A model generated the notes under the pieces. That model was not told the DNA's origin, ran no database searches, and saw only the letters and a list, made by a program, of their open reading frames with translations. A program made the position numbers and the translations under genes. Of a stretch of DNA of 64,000 nucleotides, positions 1-14,577 are shown one piece after another. The stretch comes from Chondrosia reniformis (lineage: Eukaryota > Porifera > Demospongiae > Chondrillida > Chondrillidae), in the NCBI GenBank assembly GCA_947172415.1, contig OX359195.1:4935501-4999500 (forward strand), written 5' to 3'. Within the stretch, counting starts at the first letter, position 1. Each line of letters opens with the position of its first letter.

Positions 1-1316
1 CACTGTAAGACTTGTATAGCAGACACTCAGTTCACTGTAAGATTTGTACAGCAGGCACTCAGTTCACTGTAAGATTTGTACAGCAGACACTCAGTTCACT
101 GTAAGATTTGTACAGCAGGCACTCAGTTCACTGTAAGATTTGTACAGCAGACACTCAGTTCACTGTATGACTTGTACAGCAGGCACTCAGTTCACTGTAA
201 GATTTGTACAGCAGACACTCGGTTCACTGTAAGATTTGTATAGCAGACACTCAGTTCACTGTAAGATTTGTACAGCAGACACTCAGTTCACTGTAAGATT
301 TGTACAGCAGGCACTCAATTCATTGTAAGATTTGTACAGCAGACACTCAGTTCACTGTAAGACTTGTACAGCAGGCACTCAGTGCACTGTAAGATTTGTA
401 CAGCAGACACTCAGTTCACTGTAAGATTTGTACAGCAGACACTCAGTTCACTGTAAGATTTGTACAGCAGACACTCAGTTCACTGTAAGATTTGTACAGC
501 AGACACTCAGTTCACTGTAAGACTTGTATAGCAGACACTCAGTTCACTGTAAGATTTGTACAGCAGGCACTCAGTTCACTGTAAGATTTGTACAGCAGAC
601 ACTCAGTTCACTGTAAGATTTGTACAGCAGGCACTCAGTTCACTGTAAGATTTGTACAGCAGACACTCAGTTCACTGTATGACTTGTACAGCAGGCACTC
701 AGTTCACTGTAAGATTTGTACAGCAGACACTCGGTTCACTGTAAGATTTGTATAGCAGACACTCAGTTCACTGTAAGATTTGTACAGCAGACACTCAGTT
801 CACTGTAAGATTTGTACAGCAGGCACTCAATTCATTGTAAGATTTGTACAGCAGACACTCAGTTCACTGTAAGACTTGTACAGCAGGCACTCAGTGCACT
901 GTAAGATTTGTACAGCAGACACTCAGTTCACTGTAAGATTTGTACAGCAGACACTCAGTTCACTGTAAGATTTGTACAGTAGACACTCAGTTCACTGTAA
1001 GATTTGTACAGCAGACACTCAGTTCACTGTAAGATTTGTACAGCAGACACTCAGTTCACTGTAAGATTTGTACAGCAGACACTCAGTTCACTGTAAGATT
1101 TGTACAGCAGACACTCAGTTCACTGTAAGATTTGTACAGCAGACACTCAGTTCACTGTAAGATTTGTATAGCAGACACTCAGTTCACTGTAAGACTTGTA
1201 CAGCAGGCACTCAGTTCACTGTAAGACTTGTACAGCAGGCACTCAGTTCACTGTAAGATTTGTACAGCAGACACTCAGTTCACTGTAAGATTTGTACAGC
1301 AGACACTCAGTTCACT
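1..1316. repeat. 32-bp satellite array with 512-bp higher-order period
   Basis: About 41 head-to-tail copies of a 32-bp unit starting CACTGTAAGATTTGTACAGC. Variant units recur in the same order 512 bp (16 units) apart: the TATGACTT variant at 161 and 673, the CGGTT variant near 220 and 732, and the CAATTCATT variant near 315 and 827. Single-unit amplification was therefore followed by block duplication. The array starts before the window and has no spacers. Confidence 0.97.
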
Positions 1317-1336
1317 GCTGTACAAGTCTTACAGAT
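1317..1336. repeat. inverted satellite fragment at array edge
   Basis: The array stops at CACTG, and the next bases (CTGTACAAGTCTTACAG) are the reverse complement of the core of a satellite unit. A short inverted piece therefore caps the array. Confidence 0.8.
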
Positions 1337-3430
1337 ACTCAGTTAATATTAGAACTCTGTCTACTAATCTGAGAACATTAGACAGGTAAAACAGCTGTAA
1401 CCACATAATGGGAACAAGTAACAATCAGATAGTTCTGATAACTCCTAAAGGTATCCAACATTTCATACTGTGGTTTTGTTGCCTAGGTGATAGTCACATC
1501 TATGACATCACAGAAACTGCAGTCATACAGCTTCAATCAAAGAGCTATTAAATGAGGTAGAATGAATGAACTATCCCTCCAGATCCACACACTGACGACA
1601 TCAATAGCATTACCATATATGGATGTGTTGCAGAATAAGAGCTAAGTCAACACCTATTGCATCCTTATAAATGTAATACATCTCTAATGGATCCCTGATT
1701 TTCCAATAAGATGGCCAATACACTTCTAAGTCTATTTATACAGCTTCACTCTCACTAATGACACTTTATCACAGGGTATTGAAATCCTGGTAACAGCACA
1801 GCCAGCAAGGCCAAGTCACATGTGGTATTAATTCAGTCAAGTCAAGTCAAGTCAAGTATCTTATTTAGACTGGGGAGGCCTTTAGCCATTGGCTACCATA
1901 CTAGGCACCCAGTATAAATCAATGGCAGACACCAGAGAGTAGATGTACAACATATTACAAAACTAAGGTTATCATACCTATGACAGCCTAAAGAGAGTAC
2001 AATTTTCTTAGACTAATGACTCAGGGCAAACCTACGGAGCTTTGGATGAGGACACATTTACATTTAGGCTTCTTTTCTTCCTTATCCATTGGGCCATACG
2101 TATGGTATGAGTGGCCAACACAAAGATGGTGTCCTTTAATAGTTCAGAGGTAACCCATATAAATTCAACCACTGCTATGGCTGATCAATGGGAAGACTAT
2201 TTGATGTGTATGTAATCAAACTTGCTCTGTGAGAAATCTTAATAATGTGTCCACCAAAGGAAGTAACAGTATACAATTGTAACATCATTAGATTGGGAAT
2301 AAATAAGTTAGGAGCTACATATAAACATACAACACAGATCTGTATATACTCTCCAAGGAAAGCTGTAGTGTACAAATGAACGTATGCATGTACGTATGTA
2401 TGTACGTATGAATTATTGCGTGTGCATTACCAAATGAATGCCACAAGAGAGGTGCTAGATCAGGAATTGCTTCTCTCTTCTTGCTACAAAGGAGAGGAGA
2501 TATTACTCATTTACATTACTAGGTCAACAAGTGTACATCCTTGATATAGAGGCTAGGTAAGTACACAAATAAGTGGAGGACTACTCTCTTCCAAATAGCA
2601 AAAACAGACCGTAGGTATTCATCAGAAAGTTCTAACTGATGAACATCTATGGGTCGAACATCCTTTGTTTGAAGAAGTGTTGCTGATTAGGAAAGATAGT
2701 TTCAATAGTTAATTAACTGTCTTAGGAATGTAGGTCACATGAAGGTGTTTAGTATATTTTATTTATGTACTCTTTTCAGAGCCAGAAATGGATCATGCTG
2801 AAGGTGTTAGCTGCTTGCACAGTTTACCTTAGTTCCATCAATGCCTGCTCCCTGATGCCTCCATCAGAAGAAGACAGGTCTAGTATCCACTGATAAATCT
2901 GATCCTTTTCCAAAAGATCCTGTCCAAAAGACATTCCCGGCCCACTGGGAGTGTGGCTAGCAAACCCGACCGGAGATGAAATGGATCGTACTGGCAATGG
3001 TGGACGGATCTAGCAGATGAACAAGGAGGTTCACAGTGACCAAAGGTGTACTTCTCTTAGGAAGGCACTGAGAGGCAAAATACACATTTACAGCACACTA
3101 CACCACCAATTGAAAGGAGTCATTCCATCTAAATGACTGGATAACAATTCCTTTGATATCCATGATAAAAGAAGATAGGCTAGTTCATGTCTAGGGAACA
3201 CCAATGCCACTGGAAACAGAGTAAGTTAGCACTCCATTATCACTTTACAGTCACTCCATTGTTCAACAGTGTCATCTCATTGCTCAATTATATAAATGGC
3301 CTTACAGAAATGTCTATAAATTTCGTACCCAAAGGTAGTTAGGTGTACATGAAAGGTCACAAATTCTTTGGAGATATATTTTGATTTAATGTCAGTATAG
3401 AGCATGTACGTAATAGGAATAATACAAATG
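1337..3430. other. gene-free stretch
   Basis: I see no supportable exon or RNA gene here. It contains a four-copy GTCAA microrepeat near 1836-1855 and a TACGTA/ATGTACGT-rich stretch at 2380-2410. The only open frames are short and have no splice context. Confidence 0.6.
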
Positions 3431-3854
3431 ATCATAACGGATGTAACTACTTACAACGGGCCCAGAGGACACATTTGGCCTCGGTGGAGCTTGAAACGCC
3501 TGCCTTCCCCAATCGTCCATTTTTTCCTAACTGACTAACGGGACAGCCCCTCAAATTGCGTCAGCCATGCGACGCTGGAGCCCGCAAGGTGGCCTATTTG
3601 ACGTCATCAGCTACTAATTTTAAACATTCCTATAAAAGGATTAGTTACACCCATTTATGGATCCGAAATCGGCCAGTATACGGAGCTGTGTATATCTGTC
3701 AGTAATCCAAGCACGTTTCCCTTGCGATTCCGAGCATTTCTCAGAGGAAAAGGGGTAGTTAAGGTACTTCTCACAGCCGAAATCTCTCCTGTAGACTACT
3801 TTTAAAGACCAAGGATACTTTGTTCGTATTTAGAAGGAAATATATATAATTAAG
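3430..3854 (+). promoter_or_regulatory. candidate ARF6 promoter and non-coding first exon
   Basis: This block has more CpG and GC than its surroundings and lies upstream of ARF6. It ends at a strong splice donor (TAAG|GTAAGC, intron starting at 3855). The ARF6 start codon at 8099 lies four bases after a good acceptor (CTGTGCAG, 8091-8094), so a non-coding 5' exon must exist upstream, and this block is the best candidate seen. The link is inferred; transcript data would be needed. Confidence 0.4.
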
Positions 3855-6100
3855 GTAAGCTTATTCAGATATGTAGCTGGCCCGTGTATATGGCGCCTAG
3901 TTGGTAAAAGGTGTTCTGTTAGCGATACCAGAGCTATAAACTTTAAATTTAATGTTAACGTTGAATAAGCGGACCTTTTGACCACCCGGAGTTTCAATGA
4001 TTTGAGATTACTTAGACTTGGACAGGCTTACATATTATGAGGTGGATTTGTTGTTGAATGTGGAAGAAATTCACGCATTGGCGTGATTATTGTCGTTCAG
4101 GAGAATTTTAAAGCAAAAGTAGAATAAAATGGAAGATTGTGGTTTGTTTGTGTAACCACAAAGTGTCTATATAATGTGGCAAATGGCTTCTACCTCCATA
4201 TCTCTCTTGTGTTGTACACATATTTTGATGATAGTAGTTTTTATTGATATTTAATATTTATTTTATATTCCCTTTATTATTGCATACCTGTGGACCAACC
4301 CACCTACATACATACAGACATACCATACTACTGAAATGAGAAGTTCCACCAGATGGAAATACATATTAGTCTTAAATGCAGTGTTTTTATAGTAACTTCC
4401 TTTTCTGTTCAATTTCTTTGGCATTGTTATGTAAGTGGCGAGAGCAACAATATTGTGTCTGAATAGAAGTACATACATGCACACTACGTATGTTCTGCCC
4501 TATTTGAATATGCACATTACCTCTGGGATGTCTTGATTGAAATTTGCTTTTAAGCATTACTTTATTGGGAAATTCTCTCAATACTGTACTTTGTATATGC
4601 CATTAGAGTGATTTAGTACTAATAAAACCTTAAAGCTGTATCCAGTAGCTCTGCAGTTAAAGTTTGTTCAACCAGTTTGTTCAACCAGTGCAAATCTTGA
4701 AATGTCTATAATGGCAAATAGTGCTGGGTATCCTGATATATCGGAGCTATATTCGGTAATATTGCTCCATAATCATATACGTATGTGCATGGTGGTAAAT
4801 TATCAAATATCGCAAATCTGGCTACAGTATATGTACAGTGAAGCCTCGCCTCTTCAGTTTACCCCTTTAAGACTGTGGACAGACTGCCCTGGTGACAGTA
4901 AGTGGATCAGAAAGGAAGCATCATCTGCATAAAAACGTACATGTACGAACTTGCCATCGCCCCATATTTTATTCACGTGACAGGTCTACTTTAATTGAAG
5001 CACCTGATTCTTCAAAATGTCATGATATTTAGTCATATCGTCATGCTCAAAAGGGATAGTTAGTTATGCTGTTAATTGTCTATATCGTCCAGCACTAATG
5101 GCAAACCATGTCTTGTGTTAGGTGAACTTGGTAAAGTATAGTTAGTGAATAATTGGTGCTAATTTCCTTCTATTAGGTACGTAGGTGCGTATTTCAAACT
5201 CAATAATTTCTACTTTATGTTAGTTTTATATTACGTGTGGTTACATTCATATGAATGTAAACTAAAAGTGCTTTTGTGCATTGTTGGACAGTTGTTACAT
5301 GCTAATGTTGAAGTGTCCAGGAGTAAAGATTTGTTTAAACCTCTTCAAATATTGACATATAATGTTAGTTATGCAGTTAAGTAGGCATCCACACTTTCTT
5401 TGCCTCCTTTTCGGCATTAATGTGTTCTTTATAGATGTTATCTTATGCTTTGTGTACATTTTTGTCAAAATGTAAGCCACAATTGCATATATTCGGTATA
5501 TCTAATGATTTAGTAATCGTGAGGTCATGTAGAGTATGATCTAGTCAATAGACACACCACACTATGTATATAGAACCTATGATGTGATCATGTGTATATA
5601 AACTGGCTCTGAAACAGAACACATACCAGTGACTGCCTCCTCAGACTGTAGTGTCTGCCTGCCTCCTCAGACTGTTACATTTACAATTACATATCTATAC
5701 TAATAAGTGTATTATTAAAGCGAGCAAAGCAGTTACATTTTAGGTATTTGACAGTAGGCTCATGTCAGTGCTCTAATAGAACTTGATTGTTCTGTCTAAG
5801 ACTGACATTTAACAATAATATATTCTTTCAAAATGTATATTTTCTGGCTTCCTCTGCTTTTTATTGTTGTTTGTAATTTTTCATAGTTGAACTGTAACTT
5901 ATTGTTTAGTTAATTTTATTAAACATGCATCTATATGTACACACTTATGCACATGCAGTATTTTGTAGCTCTATGTTAGTATTGTACATTTACACATGTA
6001 CGTAGGTATAGGTAATTAGTGCACTCATTAGCTAAATGCACCCTCAGCCCCCTATTCCTAATGTGGCCTCTCAAAGTCATGAGTTGATCCTCAAAATAAC
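3855..6100. other. gene-free stretch (possibly ARF6 5' intron)
   Basis: No coding exon is recognisable. The sequence is AT-rich with scattered TACGTA palindromes. A short direct duplication (CTGCCTCCTCAGACTGT) lies near 5633-5675. Confidence 0.5.
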
Positions 6101-6307
6101 ATGTTGTCAAGGCAACACCAGCTGAAAAGAGAAATGTACAAAGAAATCTGCAAAACCTCGCTGAAACTGCCAGACAATGCTACAGCCATTGTTTGCAAGC
6201 ATTGCAGTGATCTGGTAGCAAAAGTGCAAAAACGGGAGACCGAGTTGGATGCTACAAAGAGCAGAATACTACAGTTTGCAGACCCACTTTCTCAGCATAG
6301 GAAGCAG
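6101..6307 (+). pseudogene. possible exon or remnant with a CxxC motif, unknown family
   Basis: An open frame of about 69 codons reads as amphipathic coding sequence rich in K, E and L, with a CKHC (CxxC) motif in the middle. It ends at CAG|GTAATA, a plausible donor. The reading ends shortly after the donor, and I find no partner exon. It could be a fragment of a zinc-finger or transposon-associated gene. I do not recognise the family. Confidence 0.3.
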
Positions 6308-7597
6308 GTAATATCACCCACTTTTGGGGGTAGCAGGCTCTCTCCGGTCAGAGAATAGGGTCTAGCAACTATTGTCAAATTCACACTTTGGCTTGACCAA
6401 GCTAAAAGCTGTTCTTGGAGCCAGCTTCTTGCTTCTGTCCCCATGTGGTAATGAGAAGTAGGGTCTAGCAGCCAGACTAGTCTGGGATATGCTTTTTGGG
6501 ATTTTTTTAGTTTACTGCTCTGTAGATCGCAATTATTTGAAAGGGCTAAATTTAAGGCTGAGTGGTATCCAAATTTTACTGCTAAGGGCAGGTAATATTC
6601 TATTCTATAATCAAGGAGGAAAATGACCTGCCCCTCCCCTAATTGAGACCCTGAGCATGCTACTAATGGTGTTAGAAAGTCTATATATGTATGTACTTGT
6701 TAGATGTGTTTTAAATGTTTCCATGTACGTAGCAGTTTATAAATCCTTCAGTTTTAACACTAGGCACTTCTGTTAACTGGTTATATCTGAACTACTTCTG
6801 TAGTAGCAATAGCCAGAAATTCCACACATTGATAATCTTTTCTTCTATTGATAAAATGTCTGTATGTGCATTACTCTTGAACGTGCTAATCAGCCCTTAT
6901 TCCAATCTGTAATTTAATGGCTTCCTGCATGAGCCATTAATAGAATCTGTAACAAGCATTGTGGTACCTATAGTTACGGATAGTTAGTGTACCTAGTATT
7001 CTGTACATTATGGCCTTACTTGATAAAATCTAACTTTAGTTTTACATATTTAGACAAACACCTAAAAATATGACCTAATTATGTATTGTACCAGACAGAA
7101 AAATGGTACAGTTTACTGGATGCATACCCGTATATATGTAGAAGAGTTCACAATTAGTTAGCTACAGGATTTGAAATGTACGTATGGGCTCAAAACAGTT
7201 TCATCTAAGGACACCTTCACCCATATAACTTAAGTACGTAGGTGTTAAATATTTTCCAATTCATTTTGATGTAAAATTCTTTAACAAAGAAACATATACT
7301 TCTATACTAGTAAGACTGCTTGAATCAAAAACAGTTCCTCTATGTCTCTAGTTATGAGTTTAATGCAGGTTATAGATGGGTTTGCCACGGGTACAGGTAG
7401 TGACAGTTTAGTTTTTCTTCTGTCTAATACGTAGCAGTAGCTTCCTAAGTCTCCTGGCGGGAATGAACACATGTATATAAAATTACTCTCTGATAACTGA
7501 AGCTTAAATTGAGCGTGGGCTGTAGTGCCAGTTACCAAATAACTGGTGCCAGCATGTTACCATGTGATAATAACTTCATATCTAAATATTAATTATA
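6308..7597. other. gene-free stretch
   Basis: No supportable gene. The sequence is AT-rich with short unrelated open frames in both strands. Confidence 0.5.
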
Positions 7598-7988
7598 TGA
7601 ATAATCAATGTGATAATCAAGCCACAAGTAATAATCAATCAAACATCATAAAGAGGGAAAAACACGAAAGAAGCAATTGCTGGGAATCAAACCCAGGACA
7701 GCTGGTTATGACCACCACTTGCTCTGCCACTGAGCTACAACTGCCACAGCAATGCCCCCCTCACGCTCTCCCTCCTAAGCTAACTACAACTAATAATTGG
7801 TTTACATTCTTAATCAGTGGTGATTCCCTTCAAACAAGCTGATAATCAAGACCCAGCCCATTTCCAGTGGGAAGGGCCATCTTAACCAATGGGTCGCTGG
7901 CCACCATCAACCACAGGAGAGCTGGGTAAATCTATGAATAGTTGATGTGATAATTAAACCACAAGTAATAAACAATCAAACATCATAA
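7598..7988 (-). mobile_element. tRNA-derived SINE between long direct repeats
   Basis: An insert of about 280 bp is bounded by imperfect direct repeats of about 55 bp (7598-7652 and 7935-7988), both containing TGTGATAAT...ACAAGTAATAA. Inside, on the minus strand, lies a tRNA-like head (7672-7745). The remaining body has no coding potential. Repeats this long are unusual for a target-site duplication, so a tandem duplication of the flank is also possible. Confidence 0.65.
7672..7745 (-). ncRNA. tRNA-like SINE head with A and B boxes
   Basis: On the minus strand the sequence has a near-perfect RNA polymerase III A box (TAGCTCAGTGG) and a B box (GGTTTGATTCC) at tRNA spacing, with acceptor-like ends GGCAGTTG and CAATTGCT. 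The anticodon arm pairs poorly and position 33 is not T. I therefore read it as a tRNA-derived SINE head, not a working tRNA gene. Confidence 0.65.
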
Positions 7989-8098
7989 AGATACACTTTT
8001 TGTAGTAAGCAACTGAAACCATTAGGTACTGTAGTACATCAAGCTGTTTTTATTATTGTAGACTTATCTTTCATCTCTTTTCTTGTCTGTGCAGGAAG

Positions 8099-10256
<2,158 letters not shown>

Positions 10257-11700
10257 AGACCGCACAATAGATATTGGAGAACTAGGTCTTGCAAGATATT
10301 CTAGTTAAAATGAATGAACTCTATATTAATTGTATATGCATCTTATACAGTAGACACTCTGCATATTCTTGTACACAACAAGCAGTGATTTTCAACTCAC
10401 ATTGTATTTGGTATTATTTAGTTTATTATATTATGGATTTTTGAAAGTTGTGGGTGTAGCTGTTGCTGATGCATCATAACCAGACTCAAATGTGAATGCA
10501 ATGACTGCATATTATGCATGCGGATAATAGACTATGTATACAGTGGAAACATGAACACGCTTAATGTAAACAAACTCGACTGTTTAACTAACACTGTAAC
10601 GCAAACAGAATTCGAATTTGGTGACTGATTATTTTTCGTGTTGAAACTTTCACAATACTGACTTGCTTTTAATGTTATAGCAGTAGTTCTACTATCTTGT
10701 CATAACGGTATACATATTAATATGAAGTGATTCTTTTGTTGGATAATCTGACTTCTGAATCAGTTATATATGTATATATTTGGATGTTTTGACCCGAAAA
10801 TCTTCAGAATATAATGAACAGGGAGGAAAACAACTATATATATAGTGTTTTCCTCCCTGATCAGTATTTTGTTAATGAATAACTTCAGTTTGAAACATCC
10901 AGGTAATTGATTCGTCAAAGTCAAAAAATAAAAATATGTATAATTAGTCAATTAGTCAGTAGTAAAGTCAATAAATTAAAAATAATTATTTACGTATTAT
11001 ATATACACCACATTTTTTGAAATTAATGTGGTAGAACTGTTAGCCAGTAAGCCTCTTTTACTGACTTCTACTGGAACCTGATGGTGGTCAGGAACAACCT
11101 ACGTACATATGTATAGACAACAAGATGACATTACTCACATATGAGCACTGAAACATATTACACCAGCTTTAGCACAGGCCAAGTGCAATAAACTCTCTAC
11201 AAGAAAGTGTATATGCATGGGGGAGTCACACTTGTATTATATTATAGGGAAGTGGCCATGTACATGTACAAAGGCATACTTATAATTACTTGTAGCACAT
11301 GCATGGGAGTGGCATAATACTTAATGGGATACATGATGCATGACGCAGGCATACGTACATACACAGTATTACTGTATGTAAGGAAAAAGTATTATACATA
11401 TATACATCCAAATTGCAAAGTGATGGTCATATTTTGAGGGCACATGCACTCCACAACTTAGGGTTATAGGGGTAAGAATAAAGGGTTGTTGTCCTTTTGA
11501 GTTGTCAGCATGAATATAAAACATTGAATAGGGTGGCCATTTTTCATACCTCTACAAATGAAGGTCAACTTCAACATATACAATATTTCATATATAGGTC
11601 TATATAAACATATTACAATACAAATTCTACTGCATATTAGAATTAGGTGGAGTATACTCCGTTGTCGGGGCAACCGCCTGAGTTTTAATTTCGTAACCGT
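10257..11700. other. ARF6 3' flank, no gene seen
   Basis: No gene is recognisable. It contains a perfect 14-bp inverted repeat (10819-10832 with 10846-10859, CAGGGAGGAAAACA) and several TACGTA sites. The piece near 11518-11550 (CATTGAATAGGGTGGCCAT) is part of a dispersed repeat also seen at 14.5, 18.7, 29.3 and 35.6 kb. Confidence 0.5.
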
Positions 11701-11701
11701 A

Positions 11702-11757
11702 ATATAACAGGATTTAAGAAGCTATATACTGCATCGGCTTCTTAAATCCTGTTATAT
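11702..11757. repeat. perfect 21-bp inverted repeat (hairpin)
   Basis: Arms 11702-11722 and 11737-11757 (ATATAACAGGATTTAAGAAG plus C) are perfect reverse complements around a 14-bp loop. It abuts the end of the Cys-rich open frame at 11752-12006. Confidence 0.85.
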
Positions 11758-12006
11758 CCCTGCCCAAATATGGTAAACGAAGACGTTTCTATTTGGGGGT
11801 GGACAATTCTCCTTAGTACATTTAGGACAGTTGGAGTAGTCAGGGCAAGAGCATTCTATGAAGTCGTCAGCGTTAAAGCAAAACCAACCAGACGCTAGAT
11901 GAGCCATCCTGAAAGTCCCGCCAAAATAACGATAAGAAGCGACAGAGTATATATCACTCATACCAAACGCGCCCTCGTGACTCGTACATATAAAACCCAT
12001 ATACAC
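11752..12006 (-). CDS. Cys-rich open reading frame, unknown
   Basis: The 84-codon frame has a Cys cluster near its C-terminus (ECSC, then NCPKC, then ENCPP) and an aromatic-rich middle. Base composition is more GC-rich than its neighbours. It lies downstream of Z-B on the same strand, but its spacing pattern differs from that family. Its stop falls within a perfect hairpin. It could be a terminal exon, a small single-exon gene or part of a mobile element. I do not recognise it. Confidence 0.35.
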   Translation of the reverse strand: MYMGFICTSHEGAFGMSDIYSVASYRYFGGTFRMAHLASGWFCFNADDFIECSCPDYSNCPKCTKENCPPPNRNVFVYHIWAGI

Positions 12007-12243
12007 CTCAGCGCCGTGGTATAACTAATACATATTACCTTATGCATAAGTGTGATGATCTGAATAGTTTACTGGTAGCAGGAACTTGATCACAGTTATC
12101 TCAGGAGTCAAAGTATTTTTAACTTATATACACTGTACTTGCAGTACCGGTACTTTTAGTTATCCATAAGTTATATAGTCAATATGTAAAGACAAATGTT
12201 AGAGGCTAATTATCAGGCAGGAGATCAAGCTTACAGATTCGGC

Positions 12244-14093
12244 TTAGTATATTGACATGTACACCAGCTGTACCTTTGGACTTTCTTCAACAGGGGTACA
12301 ATAGGAATTGTACAAAGTTTTTATTACTGCTTCATCAACTCTTGTAATAACCTATATGTAATTATAAGTACATGTCAATTTTATATACAATACGAAGCAC
12401 ATGCATGTAGAGAGAAAGATTTAATTGTCTGGCTATACAATTAGTTGCTTGAGTTATTAGATATTACAGTATGTAGGTCAGTGCCCTTATCATAAGATGT
12501 TTGATGCTGATGAAGACCTATATAGGTTGAAACATTTAAATGTTAGCTAGAATTTTATTTTGTTATTAAAACAATGGCCAGATCCAGGAAGAAACATTAC
12601 AAGAACTACTGCTAAATTGCATGACTAATATATTGCAATAAATTTATTACAAATACATAATATAAATTGCTTAATTGCTAAGCATGCTGCATGTTTTTAT
12701 TGATGATCTATGTAGCAAAATACGTACATATCTATTAAAAACAAAGTATGTAATACTCACCCTCCCCTTAAGGAATTCTTCTAAATAATCCTTGTACTTG
12801 CAGATAGCCATATGATGCTATACATAGAACAGGTAGATGGGTAAAGTAAAATAAAAACACAAACAAATTAAAAATGCAGTTAGAAGTAGGGATGGCCAGT
12901 GTTGCAACAATGAATATCACACCTGGAAAAAGTATCGAAACAAGACAGCAATCATGAGAGATATGGGTAACCATACAGAAGTGGCATACTGAAATTTATA
13001 ACAATTACTTCTGTGTTTGGGCCCACCATCCCTACTTTAACTCTCTCCATGATGCAATGCATGTAAATATACCCTGGCATCGATGAACTGTTTCCATTCT
13101 CCACAGAGTTCACAATGGAAGTAAATGCTTTCAAAAGTACTCTTAGGAACAGGAGCCAGCTGTGAAAGTAAAGTGTAAGTAAAGTCTTCATAACATGATT
13201 TCTATTTTGGAGTATGTAGAATTTATTTATGTGAAACTGAAGTATATAAACAAAAGGATTTACCATTAATAGACATAATATAGTACAGATCAAAAAAGGA
13301 TAATAGGTGAAAGCGAAACTAAAATTTATAAATGTTAAGTAAAATTCAAATAGAGGAAAAAAGTGAAACATTAGGACAATTTCTACAAAGTGGAAAATGG
13401 TAAAGGATAACTGTGAAGATTTCCACTAAACAATAAGGGGCAAATGACACTTCGAAAACTGTTAACTGATTAGTGATAATTGGTAGAAATGTTAAACAAT
13501 AAAGGACAATTTAAACTATAGATATTTCAATAGAATGTTTCAAACGTTAAACGTTTAATTAAAATGGCACCAAACAAGATTATCATTATCTTTTTTGATC
13601 TATACTCTAAGTAATGATTACTACTACACTTGCTCAGTGTAAAATATGTACGTATATGTACAAGCAGAAGTTTATGCAGGTATATATACATTCTATACAT
13701 ACGTATAAATAATTAAAAATAGGCCCCTCCCAATCATAATATAAGAGCTATCAATGAGTACTCACATGTGGCAAATTATTCTGGTCAATTGTTATGCCTT
13801 TGAATTTACATTTTCTACAAAACATATGGTGATAGTAGCATACATTTGGTTGATATTAATCTCATGAATGTGTACATACTCACTTTGGTAGAAGGCCTTT
13901 ACCATGACATTCACAGCAAATACAACAGATGTCACAGCAACCAATTTCATAACCGCAAATATTAGACTTCAAGTGGCCACCTAGGAACATTCCACACTGT
14001 CTACAGAGGACGTGGGCCGTTTCTTCGTCCAAATATTTAACTTTTTTATTTAAGTATAGCTGTATTCCACTTGTTATGTTTGCTACTTGCTGC
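12244..14093 (-). CDS. Z-B: small Cys/His-rich modular protein (5' end not found)
   Basis: Five exons in phase on the minus strand: 14093-13884, 13814-13766, 13159-13073, 12817-12761 and 12351-12244 (stop at 12246-12244). In order they encode the CRQC plus GCC-x2-CC-x-CC-x-C knuckle exon; a 16-codon linker exon; a CxxCG exon (FHCELCG); an H...C exon (HHMAIC); and a charged terminal exon that reads through to the stop. Every boundary has its counterpart in Z-A and Z-C. The first exon found begins in phase 2 with no usable Met, so an upstream exon is missing; a MITE sits just 5' of it. Function is unknown; the Cys/His pattern suggests zinc binding. Confidence 0.7.
12846..13055. mobile_element. 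MITE of family P, half copy
   Basis: It contains GTTAGAAGTAGGGATGGCC, AAAAAGTATCGAAACAAGACAG and CAGAAGTGGCATACTGAAA in the same order as the complete palindrome at 34.6-35.0 kb. Only one arm plus the centre is present. It sits in Z-B intron 3. Confidence 0.7.
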
Positions 14094-14102
14094 CTCTATT
14101 AT

Positions 14103-14336
14103 ATAAATAAAAAACATTTACAAAAATAATGTTGGAAGAAGGAATGGCAGTGTTCACTAATACATCTGCAAAAAGTATCAAAACAAGACAGTGATTATAT
14201 GATAAGGCTAATCATACAGAAGTTGCATTTATACTGAAATTTAAGTAACTTAACTATACACTTCTGTGTTTGGGTGCACTAACCTGAAGTAGGAATGGTA
14301 CGCCCAAACACAAAAGTGTATGGAAGAAAAAATTTG
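14103..14336. mobile_element. MITE of family P, half copy
   Basis: It starts with AATAAAAAACATTTACAAAA and carries GGAATGGCAGTGTTCACTAA, the AAAACAAGACAGTGATTATA block and ACACTTCTGTGTTTGGGTGC. It is nearly the same as the copy at 46.67 kb and complementary to the right arm at 9.3-9.45 kb. It lies immediately upstream of the first Z-B exon found. Confidence 0.75.
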
Positions 14337-14484
14337 TGGAATTGGATCTATTTCTAATTAGCTGCTTTTTGAATGCTGTAGAGCGTGTAGAGTGTCAAAA
14401 CATGTTTTGGTATTTAGGAAAGTGTGCATAATTAATGGCTGCAAATAACCAAAAATCGCTTCGTGGGTGATTTATGAGGTGTTG

Positions 14485-14560
14485 CTTGCTAATACATTGG
14501 ATAGGGTGGCCATTTTTTCCGGCTATTCCTACTTAGAGAGTACTACTGTACTCTCTGATA
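14485..14560. repeat. dispersed repeat family B copy
   Basis: It matches TAATACATTGGATAGGGTGG ... CCTACTTAGAGAGTACTACT, shared with copies at 18.72, 29.28 and 35.64 kb. It lies just 3' of the Z-A stop codon. Confidence 0.6.
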
Positions 14561-14577
14561 CATAGTTTTTGGGGTGA

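Noticed and set aside
1..1316. CRISPR-like regular repeat array
   Set aside because: Units are contiguous 32-bp repeats without unique spacers, and the window is eukaryotic. It is a satellite.
7672..7745. Functional tRNA gene
   Set aside because: A and B boxes are good, but the anticodon arm does not fold properly and position 33 is G; it sits inside a SINE.
12952..13371. 139-codon hydrophobic frame as a membrane protein gene
   Set aside because: It overlaps the Z-B CxxCG exon in another frame and runs through a MITE. The FHCELCG frame has matching splice sites and relatives.
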